From positions 1 through 9,219 of the forward strand of contig CAMYIQ010000097.1 in assembly GCA_947258465.1 (NCBI GenBank): a stretch of DNA of 9,219 bases, in the 5' to 3' direction. A program made the position numbers and the translations under genes. Within the stretch, counting starts at the first letter, position 1, and each line of letters opens with the position of its first letter. Source of the DNA: an uncultured Erythrobacter sp. GTDB taxonomy: Bacteria > Pseudomonadota > Alphaproteobacteria > Sphingomonadales > Sphingomonadaceae. The notes below the pieces were generated by a model. That model did no database searches and was not told where the DNA came from. It saw only the letters and a list, made by a program, of their open reading frames with translations. Shown here one piece after another: positions 1 to 6,459 of this stretch.

Positions 1-581
1 GCGGTGGAAGGTTCCCGCCCGTGCCCGATCGCCTCTTGCAACGCCCCGAGCTCGTCTTGCAGGGCGCGGCCCATATAGCTCGGCAGCAGTCTTGCTACAC
101 CCACCGTCGATGCATGCGCCCGGTGCGAGGCCGAGAACGCATCGTTGACATAAAAATCCGCAAGGTCGGCCATCGCGCTTGCAAGCTCGGGACCGTTGCT
201 TTCCTCGCCTGCGTAGAAACGGGTGTTTTCCAGTAGAGCAACATCGCCCGCCTCCAGCTCGGAAACCGCGCGCTTCGCTCCCGCGCCTGTCCAGTCTTCG
301 AGAAAATGAACCTCGTCACCGAGCAGGGAGCTGTAGGCTTGGGCGACCGGCGCGAGCGAAAATGCCGCGGTCGGTTTTCCTTTGGGCCGCCCGAGATGCG
401 AAAGCAAGAGGACCACCGCGCCGCGCCTTCTGAGCGCCATCACCGTTGGCAAGCTTGCTCGCAAGCGCGTATCATCACCGACCGCGCCGTCTTCTCCGAT
501 CGGAACATTGAAGTCGACCCGGACCAGCGCGACTTGGCCAGCGATTTCGCCTAGATCATCGAGGGTTTGCGGAACCGACAT
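1..581 (-). CDS. pgk: Phosphoglycerate kinase, N-terminal part (cut by left window edge)
   Basis: Cytoplasmic glycolytic enzyme that interconverts 1,3-bisphosphoglycerate plus ADP and 3-phosphoglycerate plus ATP. Translating the minus strand from the ATG at 581 gives 193 uninterrupted codons up to the window edge, about half of the usual 390-400 residues. Family signatures appear in the correct order: RVDFNVP at residues 21-27 with the substrate-binding Asp and Asn, DDTRLR at 37-41, SHLGRPKG at 61-68, ENTRFY at 118-123, and VNDAFSASHRAHAST at about 145-159. All lie in the N-terminal 3-phosphoglycerate-binding domain; the nucleotide-binding half is outside the window. The start is supported by an AAGGAG ribosome binding site (complement of 592-597), ten bases upstream. 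The gene is transcribed away from the stress protein gene, so both promoters should lie in 582-870. Its placement beside stress genes, without gap or tkt in view, suggests a second pgk copy; that is inference. Confidence 0.96.
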   Translation of the reverse strand, partial: MSVPQTLDDLGEIAGQVALVRVDFNVPIGEDGAVGDDTRLRASLPTVMALRRRGAVVLLLSHLGRPKGKPTAAFSLAPVAQAYSSLLGDEVHFLEDWTGAGAKRAVSELEAGDVALLENTRFYAGEESNGPELASAMADLADFYVNDAFSASHRAHASTVGVARLLPSYMGRALQDELGALQEAIGHGREPST

Positions 582-870
582 ACGACTATTGCTCCTTGCT
601 GCAGAAATGGTGCGAAGTCGCGGCTCAACTGCGCGCACTTCCCTCCATTAGGGACGGAACGGCGCGCGAAGGCTTACATGGCAGCCATCCCATAGAGAAA
701 GGAAGTGCGGAAAAGTGTAAGTCGCGCGGCCTTCCAGCGTCCTTTTGGGTCAGGTCCCGCGGGGGCGAACGCAACGCATCTGCAAAAAAGATTGGCCTGA
801 TATGCGACACGCCATCGGAGCTCCGGGCGGTTTGCCGGACACTGCGAGGTTGCAGGAAAGGAATGAGACA
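582..870. other. Divergent intergenic region between pgk and the stress protein gene
   Basis: This 289-bp gap should hold the promoters of both divergent genes. It contains the pgk ribosome binding site (592-597, minus strand) and that of the stress protein gene (AAAGGA at 857-862, eight bases before its ATG). An 11-base dyad, ATGGC-A-GCCAT, lies at 678-688. A block GGGTCAGGTCCCGC at 747-760 resembles one in the other divergent gap. I could not pick out convincing -35/-10 pairs, an FNR/FixK box or a terminator. Open frames run through this region, but none looks like a protein. Confidence 0.5.
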
Positions 871-1686
871 ATGAAAACAGTGCTGCTGCACGTCAATCGC
901 GACGCCGGACAGGACAGCCGCCTGGCCGCTGCGGTCGATCTCGTGCGAGATCACAAGGGCTTCCTCATTTGTCTGCAAGCCACAAGCTGGAATTCCTATG
1001 TCTTTATCGGTGATCCGTATGGTGCAAGCTATATTTCGCCTGAAGCGTTGCAATCGGTTCGCGATGCGGAAAATGAAGACCGCCAATTGATCGAGAGCCG
1101 CCTGGCGCAAGAAGGCGTTGAGTGGGAATGGCGCCGCGTCGAGGGTTCCGCCGGACAGGCGCTGGCTGCGCACGCGACGCTGGCCGATCTGGTGGTCATT
1201 AGTCAGCCTGAGCAGAAAGATGCCGTTCTGCCGCGAGCCGCGCCGCTCGCCGCCGATCTCGTCGTTCATATCCAGTCTCCCTCGCTCGTCGTACCGCTCG
1301 AGGGAAAGCGGTTCGCGCCTAGGGGGAACGCGATCATTGCGTGGAATGGATCCGCCGAAGCCGGGCATGCCGTTCGCTTGAGCCGATCACTCTTGCGCGA
1401 TGCTGCTGAGGTCCACATCGTAACCGTCAGCGAGGACAAAGAAGGTTCGTCGCCGGACGAACTTGCGCAATATCTTGCACGACACGGCATCGAAGCGCAG
1501 ACCCGGCGGCAACCCGCCGAAGATGCATCGATCTCTGAAGCGTTGGTGGCTGCGGCGAACGATCTTGGAGCGGCTTACATCGTGCTCGGTGCCTATGGGC
1601 ACTCGCGTATCCGGGAAACAATACTCGGTGGGGTAACCCAGGAGATGATCCTGCAAAGCCCGATTCCAATGATTCTCGCGCATTAG
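871..1686 (+). CDS. Two-domain universal stress protein (UspA family)
   Basis: Predicted cytoplasmic protein of 271 residues, the normal size for a tandem Usp protein (two roughly 140-residue alpha/beta domains). The C-terminal domain, residues 152-271, is clear: it begins with the strand NAIIAWNGS, has the middle strand VHIVTV, and ends with the nucleotide-loop pattern G-2x-G-9x-G at G240, G243 and G253 followed by the last strand PIPMILAH. The residue after G253 is Gly rather than the Ser/Thr of the canonical ATP-binding motif, so ATP binding is uncertain. The N-terminal domain (MKTVLLHVNR onward) is diverged and lacks the glycine loop, as is common in tandem Usps. The ATG at 871 is chosen over upstream in-frame starts because AAAGGA at 857-862 precedes it and homology starts at once. 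It is a single gene, convergent with the aldolase. Such proteins usually respond to starvation, oxygen limitation or redox stress; the exact role here is unknown. Confidence 0.93.
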   Translation: MKTVLLHVNRDAGQDSRLAAAVDLVRDHKGFLICLQATSWNSYVFIGDPYGASYISPEALQSVRDAENEDRQLIESRLAQEGVEWEWRRVEGSAGQALAAHATLADLVVISQPEQKDAVLPRAAPLAADLVVHIQSPSLVVPLEGKRFAPRGNAIIAWNGSAEAGHAVRLSRSLLRDAAEVHIVTVSEDKEGSSPDELAQYLARHGIEAQTRRQPAEDASISEALVAAANDLGAAYIVLGAYGHSRIRETILGGVTQEMILQSPIPMILAH

Positions 1687-1730
1687 AGCGGAATAGGCAG
1701 AACGGACATGCGACCTGGTCGACTGGTGAT

Positions 1731-2636
1731 TTATCGATCGGCCAAACGCTTGACTGTCGAAGCCCGGTAGATGCGCTCGACGGCGCTCCCGAGCACGTCG
1801 TTGAATTCCTGATCTTGCATAGGTGCCCGCAAATCCTGCAGCAGAGCCCGGCTGAAGCTCGCGATCATCCCGCGGTTTCTTTCGAGTGCGGCGCAAGCGG
1901 CATCCTGGGAGAGCCCACCCGAAAGGGCGAGCACCCGCGCGCAGCTGGGATGGGCAACGAGGGGCGCGTAAAGCCCGTCCGAAACCGGTAGCGAGAGTTT
2001 CAGTACCACACGGCGGCCATAGGCTTGCCCATCGAGCGCATTGCTGAGTTCGGCAAGAAGGATTCTCTCGCACTCTTCGCGCGTTGCACTTGCGATATTC
2101 ACTTCCGGTTCGATAATCGGCACAAGTCGCTGGTCAAGGACATGGTTGGCCAGCTCGAATTGCTGGCGCACGACGTCGCCGATCCCCTGGTGCGATGCGA
2201 CGTTGATCACCGAACGCATCTTGGTGCCAAGAACGGCCCTTGAGCGTGCCCGAGACAGCAGACTTTCGAGATCCGGCATGGGTTTCATAAGCTGGACGCC
2301 GCCCGTGTCTTTCTCCAACCCTTGGTCGATCTTGACGAAGGACACGATCCCCCGCCGCCAGAGAAACTCTGGCACCGGTACGGTGTCAATCTGCGCATCC
2401 ATAGTGCGCTCGAAAAGGATGACGCCAAGCACCCTTCGCCCATCGATGCATGGGGCTTTCATGATCCGCACGCGCAATTCATGGATAAGCGCAAACATCT
2501 CATCCTTGCCGGAATACCGGTCCGCGCCGATGCCGAAGGCCTGAAGGGCAGCAGGTGTCGAGCCGCCGGACTGGTCGAGGGCCGCGACAAAACCGGCACC
2601 ACCCACAAGCTGCGCCATCATTTCCGCATTTTTCAT
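1731..2636 (-). CDS. fda: Class I fructose-1,6-bisphosphate aldolase (bacterial ~300-residue type)
   Basis: Cleaves fructose-1,6-bisphosphate to dihydroxyacetone phosphate and glyceraldehyde-3-phosphate, or runs in reverse in gluconeogenesis, through a Schiff-base lysine without metal. The 301-residue product matches from memory the single-subunit class I aldolases of the staphylococcal Fda type along its length: GFVAALDQSGGSTP at 15-28, KDEMF at 44-48, ILFERTMD at 73-80, VKIDQGL at 101-107, GVQLMKP at 113-119, GTKMRS at 137-142, VPIIEPEVN at 172-180, VLKLSLP at 211-217, LSGGLS at 238-243 and IASFSRAL at 258-265. K213 in VLKLSLP aligns with the Schiff-base lysine, and E176/E178 with the active-site acidic residues. 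The reading frame is open 22 codons further upstream, but the ATG at 2636 is preferred: GGGGAG (complement of 2642-2647) precedes it and family homology begins there. It converges on the stress protein gene, with only 44 bp between the stops. Confident on family; the physiological direction is unknown. Confidence 0.96.
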   Translation of the reverse strand: MKNAEMMAQLVGGAGFVAALDQSGGSTPAALQAFGIGADRYSGKDEMFALIHELRVRIMKAPCIDGRRVLGVILFERTMDAQIDTVPVPEFLWRRGIVSFVKIDQGLEKDTGGVQLMKPMPDLESLLSRARSRAVLGTKMRSVINVASHQGIGDVVRQQFELANHVLDQRLVPIIEPEVNIASATREECERILLAELSNALDGQAYGRRVVLKLSLPVSDGLYAPLVAHPSCARVLALSGGLSQDAACAALERNRGMIASFSRALLQDLRAPMQDQEFNDVLGSAVERIYRASTVKRLADR

Positions 2637-2900
2637 GGGGTCTCCCCAGCTCCAGTTTTTGCAAAGGCGACCGCTCGACGCGGCCACGAATAATATCGTC
2701 AATGCGTAGAGAATGGACGCCTTTGGCAGCGCTTGATTACAAACGGCGCCACCGGCGAGCAGAGCTTGGGTGGCAATACCCCTCGGTCAGTGAAGCAACT
2801 TCGCCGCGCGGGTTCTCCTTCTCGGGTCAGCCCCGCACAGTAATCCACCCGCGTTTCGAGCGTCCAATCATGGTGAGGACGCGAGAGGTCAGGGCGGGCT
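2637..2900. other. Divergent intergenic region between fda and the ubiB-like gene
   Basis: The 264-bp gap should carry promoters for the minus-strand aldolase and for the plus-strand ubiB-edd-pgm run. Seen directly: the fda ribosome binding site at 2642-2647, an AT-richer patch at about 2689-2701 (ATAATATCGTCAA on the plus strand) that could contribute to the fda promoter, and GGGTCAGCCCCGC at 2824-2836, similar to a block in the pgk/stress-protein gap. No proper palindromic operator or terminator could be identified. Frames reading through it are chance extensions. Confidence 0.45.
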
Positions 2901-4502
2901 ATGATAATCCGGGGAATTCAGATCATGTGGGCAGCAACCCGGCTCCTACTGGATGTGCTGAGCGCAATGATGCTGAATCGGATGGGGTTCGGTCGGCGCA
3001 TGACCACGCTTCCACAAAGGACGACGCGGCGTCTCGAAAATCTCGGCCCGACCTTCACCAAGCTCGGACAGGCGCTGAGCGAGCGGCGCGATCTGTTGGA
3101 TGCGAACTGGGCCGCGAGCCTCTCGAAGCTGCAAAGCAAGGCCGCTCCTTTCCCTGCCGACGAAGCAATAAGGATCATCGAACAGGCATTGGCTGCGGAC
3201 ACCAAAACGGTCTTTGCCGGTTTTGAGCGGGACCCTCTGGCTGCGGGATCGGTAGCCCAGGTCCACGCGGCGCGGCTGCATGACGGACGCGAGGTGGTTG
3301 TCAAGGTTCTCCGCCCCAGAGTGGGCGAGCAAATTGCGAGAGACATGCGTATCCTGCTCGCCTTGGTGTATCTGTTTCAGCACGTCATACCTGCGCTGAG
3401 ACGTCATCGTGCGGCGGCGGTCGCGCAGGAGCTTGCGCACAATCTGCGCAGAGAAACCGATCTGACGCTGGAAGCACGCAATATTCGCCTGTTCGCCCGC
3501 GCTTTCGCTGATTCCAAGACGATATACATTCCCAATGTCGTCGATGAACTGTCGACGACATTGGTCATTACGCAGGAGCGCAGCATGGGCGCGCCGCTGG
3601 ATGAGCACGCAGCGCTCGATCGTGACAATACGCTCACCGAGACTTTCATCGATTTCTATCTGCGACAGTTTTTCGTTCTTGGTGCCTTTCATGCCGACCC
3701 GCATCCGGGAAATTTTTTGACTATGTCTGACGGGCGTCTGTGCGTGCACGATTTCGGAGCCGTTGGCAGGCTCGACGTTCGCACCCGCGAGGCTCTGCTC
3801 GGTTTTGTAACAGCGTTCGTCCATCTCGATTCCGAATGGCTCACCGATGCCGCGGTCGACCTTGGCATCCTTGCGGTCGACGCCGACCGCGCGACGATGA
3901 CACGCGGAGTTGACGGTATTCTGGCGGACCTGCAGGGCGCCGCCATTACGGAATGGTCTCTGGCCAAGACCATGATCGATATCGGACGCCTGTCGGGGCA
4001 CAGGACACTCAGCTTGCCGCCGCATCTGGCCGCCTTGGTCCGCACTGTGTTTACGGCGGAAAGCACACTGCGTAAGCTCAACCCCGAGGCGGACCTGCTG
4101 CTTGTTCTGCAGGCGACCGGAAACCGGTTGCTCGCAGAGCGACGCAGCGCGGCTATCGGCAATCTCCATACCCCCCGGCTCGAATGGGAAATCGCCCGAT
4201 TGGTCCGGCGGGCGCCCACAATCGGCGCCGGGTGGCTACAAAGGGAAGCCGCCGGGGCGGCGGGGCATCCGAGCGGATCTCTCGCCCCTGGAAACGGGCT
4301 TGGCCATGCTGTCAGGCAGGTCGCCTTGGCAATTGCCGCGCTCGGCAGCTACCTCGCCTCGGCAGCGCTGATGCTGGCCGATCGGGGTCCGCGAGTGCTC
4401 GGCGATATTCCTCTTCCGGCAGCCATCTTCCTTGCAGCGGCCCTCCTGCTGACCATTCAAATCCTCATCCAGTCGCGCCGTCAAAGCGAGCAACAACAAT
4501 GA
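2901..4502 (+). CDS. ubiB: AarF/UbiB (ABC1/ADCK) family kinase-like membrane protein
   Basis: Member of the atypical kinase-like family that includes UbiB, an ATPase needed for ubiquinone synthesis in bacteria. The 533-residue product shows the family motifs in order: the KxGQ motif KLGQ at 54-57 in GPTFTKLGQALSERRDLL, the alanine-rich loop AAGSVAQVH at 114-122, the VAIK-like lysine K135 in VVVKVLRP, the ETD element at 185-187, the catalytic HADPHPGN at 264-271 and DFG at 284-286. Two hydrophobic segments at about 472-492 and 504-523 end the protein, matching the C-terminal membrane anchor of UbiB. The ATG at 2901 gives the full ORF. An in-frame ATG at 2925 with GGGGAA at 2911-2916 is an equally plausible start, and would remove eight residues. 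It is the first gene of a likely plus-strand unit, 70 bp before edd, with no ubiE or ubiJ neighbour in view, so this may be an accessory paralogue rather than the core UbiB. Family is certain, substrate is not. Confidence 0.92.
   Translation: MIIRGIQIMWAATRLLLDVLSAMMLNRMGFGRRMTTLPQRTTRRLENLGPTFTKLGQALSERRDLLDANWAASLSKLQSKAAPFPADEAIRIIEQALAADTKTVFAGFERDPLAAGSVAQVHAARLHDGREVVVKVLRPRVGEQIARDMRILLALVYLFQHVIPALRRHRAAAVAQELAHNLRRETDLTLEARNIRLFARAFADSKTIYIPNVVDELSTTLVITQERSMGAPLDEHAALDRDNTLTETFIDFYLRQFFVLGAFHADPHPGNFLTMSDGRLCVHDFGAVGRLDVRTREALLGFVTAFVHLDSEWLTDAAVDLGILAVDADRATMTRGVDGILADLQGAAITEWSLAKTMIDIGRLSGHRTLSLPPHLAALVRTVFTAESTLRKLNPEADLLLVLQATGNRLLAERRSAAIGNLHTPRLEWEIARLVRRAPTIGAGWLQREAAGAAGHPSGSLAPGNGLGHAVRQVALAIAALGSYLASAALMLADRGPRVLGDIPLPAAIFLAAALLLTIQILIQSRRQSEQQQ
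3532..3564. repeat. Perfect 13-bp inverted repeat inside the ubiB-like gene
   Basis: The left arm CCAATGTCGTCGA (3532-3544) and right arm TCGACGACATTGG (3552-3564) are exact reverse complements separated by seven bases (TGAACTG). In RNA this would form a stable hairpin; two G-U pairs could extend the stem into the spacer. It lies within the codons for roughly residues 211-221 (PNVVDELSTTL), a region generally similar among family members, so coding constraint may explain it. There is no following T-run, so it is not a standard terminator. Confidence 0.8.
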
Positions 4503-4554
4503 GGGAAATGCACAGTCAGGCAGCGCGCGCCACGACTACTGGCATTCCCCAAAC

Positions 4555-4567
4555 GTCCCGGAGGGAC
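4555..4567 (+). promoter_or_regulatory. Small hairpin overlapping the edd ribosome binding site
   Basis: GTCCC (4555-4559) and GGGAC (4563-4567) are exact complements around a GGA loop. The Shine-Dalgarno sequence GGAGGG (4560-4565) sits partly in the loop and partly in the right arm, seven bases before the edd ATG at 4573. The hairpin could hold the ribosome binding site in a paired state. The stem is only five base pairs, so regulation is a hypothesis; the binding site itself is solid and fixes the edd start. Confidence 0.5.
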
Positions 4568-4572
4568 CGCGC

Positions 4573-6387
4573 ATGAACCCTGTCGTCGAAGCCGTTACTG
4601 CCCGTATTGCCAACCGTTCGAAGCGGCGACGCGACGCCTATCTCGCCTTCATTGATCGTCAGCGGGATGCCGACACGCGCCGCGGCGCGCTTTCATGCAG
4701 CAATCTGGCGCACGCTTTTGCCGCATCGGGCGAGGACAAGCAGACCATCGCGGGTGCTAAGGCGATTAATATCGGAGTGGTCACCGCTTATAACGACATG
4801 CTCTCCGCGCATGCGCCGTATTATCGCTATCCCGAGCAAATCAAGATTTTCGCCCGCGAGGTCGGCGCGACAGCGCAGGTTGCGGGCGGCGCACCGGCGA
4901 TGTGCGATGGCGTCACCCAAGGGCAGGACGGCATGGAGCTCTCGCTGTTCAGCCGCGATACAATCGCGCTCGCCACTGCGGTTGGGCTCAGTCACGCGAT
5001 GTTCGAAGGCGCACTCTTGCTCGGTATCTGCGACAAGATCGTGCCGGGCTTGTTGATCGGCATGCTCCGTTTCGGACATCTGCCTGCGATCCTCGTGCCC
5101 GCCGGGCCGATGCCATCAGGTCTCCCAAACCGGGAAAAGGCGCGCATCCGCCAGCTCTTCGCCGAAGGAAAGATCGGGCATGACGAACTGCTCGAAGCCG
5201 AGAGCGCCTCCTATCACGCCCCCGGCACCTGCACCTTTTACGGTACCGCCAATTCCAACCAGATGATGATGGAGGTGATGGGCCTCCACGTGCCGGGCGC
5301 TGCATTTGTCAATCCTGGCACGAAGCTGAGGCAGCAACTTACGCGCGCGGCAGTGCACAGGATTGCCGAGATCGGATCTGAAGGCAGTGATTACCGTCCG
5401 CTAGCGCGTTGCATCGACGAAAAGGCGATCGTCAATGCTGCCGTGGGCCTGCTCGCAACCGGCGGCTCGACCAACCACACCATTCATCTGCCCGCCATCG
5501 CCCGTGCCGCTGGCCTGGAGATCGACTGGAGCGATTTTGAGGAGTTGGGCACGGTCGTTCCGCTCATGGCGCGGATTTATCCGAATGGCGCTGCCGATGT
5601 GAACGACTTCCAAGCGGCAGGCGGAATGGCCTTTGTCATCCGCGAACTCCTCGATGCAGGTTTGCTTCACCCAGATGTCCTGACCGTCTGGAAGGACGAT
5701 CTTGGCGCCTATGCAATGCAGCCGGCATTGGATGGTGATGAACTTGTATGGCGCCGCGCTGCAACAAAAAGCCGCGACGAAAGCATTTTGAGAACCGCTC
5801 AGGCGCCGTTTTCGCTCGATGGCGGGATCCGGCTCCTCACCGGCAATCTCGGTCGCTGTGTCATGAAGACGAGCGCAGTCGCCCCCGAACGCTGGACAAT
5901 CGAGGCGCCGGTGCGGATCTTCCCGGACCAGGATCACGTGCTACGCGCATTCGAGGCGGGGGAGATCGACCGCGACATGGTGATCGTCGTGCGTTTTCAG
6001 GGGCCGCGCGCGAACGGGATGCCCGAACTGCATAAGCTCATGCCAGCTTTGGGCGTCCTTCAGGACCGCGGGCTCAGCATCGGGCTTGTTTCGGACGGGC
6101 GCATGTCGGGTGCTTCGGGCAAGGTGCCCGCGGCAATCCATGTCTGGCCCGAAGCGCATGCTGGTGGTCCGCTCGCGCGCTTGCGCGACGGCGACGTGGT
6201 GCGCCTGTCGGGGAATAACGGCGTGATAGAAGCCCTAGTTGACGAGAAAGAATGGAACCAACGCGAATGTGCTCTGCCGCCGCCGGAAGAACAAGGGCTG
6301 GGCCGTGAGCTCTTTGCCATGATGCGCCTGCACGCCGACGAGGCTGAAAAAGGCGGGTCAGCAATGCTGGCACTGGCGGGGCTTTAG
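4573..6387 (+). CDS. edd: 6-phosphogluconate dehydratase
   Basis: Dehydrates 6-phosphogluconate to 2-keto-3-deoxy-6-phosphogluconate, the first committed step of the Entner-Doudoroff pathway, in the cytoplasm. The product is 604 residues, almost exactly the family length (E. coli Edd is about 603), and belongs to the IlvD/Edd [4Fe-4S] dehydratase family. Visible hallmarks are VVTAYNDMLSAH at 69-80, PAMCDGVTQGQDGMELS at 108-124, GICDKIVPGLLIG at 151-163, GTCTFYGTANSNQ at 218-230 and the late VSDGRMSGASGKVPAA. Cysteines C111, C153 and C220 sit in the conserved positions expected to bind the iron-sulfur cluster, so nothing essential appears to be lost. The motif spacing separates it from dihydroxyacid dehydratase (IlvD). 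The start is supported by GGAGGG at 4560-4565. It lies 70 bp after the ubiB-like gene and 72 bp before pgm, same strand, probably cotranscribed. No eda (the next pathway step) lies in the window. The iron-sulfur cluster makes such enzymes oxygen-sensitive. Confidence 0.97.
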   Translation: MNPVVEAVTARIANRSKRRRDAYLAFIDRQRDADTRRGALSCSNLAHAFAASGEDKQTIAGAKAINIGVVTAYNDMLSAHAPYYRYPEQIKIFAREVGATAQVAGGAPAMCDGVTQGQDGMELSLFSRDTIALATAVGLSHAMFEGALLLGICDKIVPGLLIGMLRFGHLPAILVPAGPMPSGLPNREKARIRQLFAEGKIGHDELLEAESASYHAPGTCTFYGTANSNQMMMEVMGLHVPGAAFVNPGTKLRQQLTRAAVHRIAEIGSEGSDYRPLARCIDEKAIVNAAVGLLATGGSTNHTIHLPAIARAAGLEIDWSDFEELGTVVPLMARIYPNGAADVNDFQAAGGMAFVIRELLDAGLLHPDVLTVWKDDLGAYAMQPALDGDELVWRRAATKSRDESILRTAQAPFSLDGGIRLLTGNLGRCVMKTSAVAPERWTIEAPVRIFPDQDHVLRAFEAGEIDRDMVIVVRFQGPRANGMPELHKLMPALGVLQDRGLSIGLVSDGRMSGASGKVPAAIHVWPEAHAGGPLARLRDGDVVRLSGNNGVIEALVDEKEWNQRECALPPPEEQGLGRELFAMMRLHADEAEKGGSAMLALAGL

Positions 6388-6459
6388 CGCGGTGAAAGCG
6401 AGCACTCCAGGAAAGCGCTTGTCCGCTCCAGGTTCAACGCCGCTTTACAAGGATCGCAG

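Noticed and set aside
678..688. Dyad ATGGC-A-GCCAT in the pgk/Usp gap, considered as an operator
   Set aside because: Short, seen once, and not matched upstream of the other genes; too weak to call as a site.
625..1368. Minus-strand open frame (247 codons) over the pgk/Usp gap and the start of the Usp gene
   Set aside because: Antisense to the Usp coding region with no recognisable motif; composition is that of a shadow frame.
1687..1730. Possible bidirectional terminator between the convergent Usp and fda genes
   Set aside because: No stem-loop with a T-run on either strand could be drawn in the 44 bp.
1387..2073. Minus-strand open frame (228 codons) spanning the ends of the Usp and aldolase genes
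   Set aside because: Overlaps both real genes, one in antisense and one in a shifted frame; Arg/Cys-rich with no domain.
2733..2746. TTGAT half-site considered as an FNR/FixK box (TTGAT-N4-ATCAA)
   Set aside because: The second half-site is absent (the bases at the required position read AACGG), and no full box was found in the other gaps.
2946..4169. Long minus-strand open frame (407 codons) antisense to the ubiB-like gene
   Set aside because: It lies entirely opposite a gene with all family motifs, has Arg/Gln-rich low-quality sequence and no recognisable domain; a usual by-product of GC-rich codon use.
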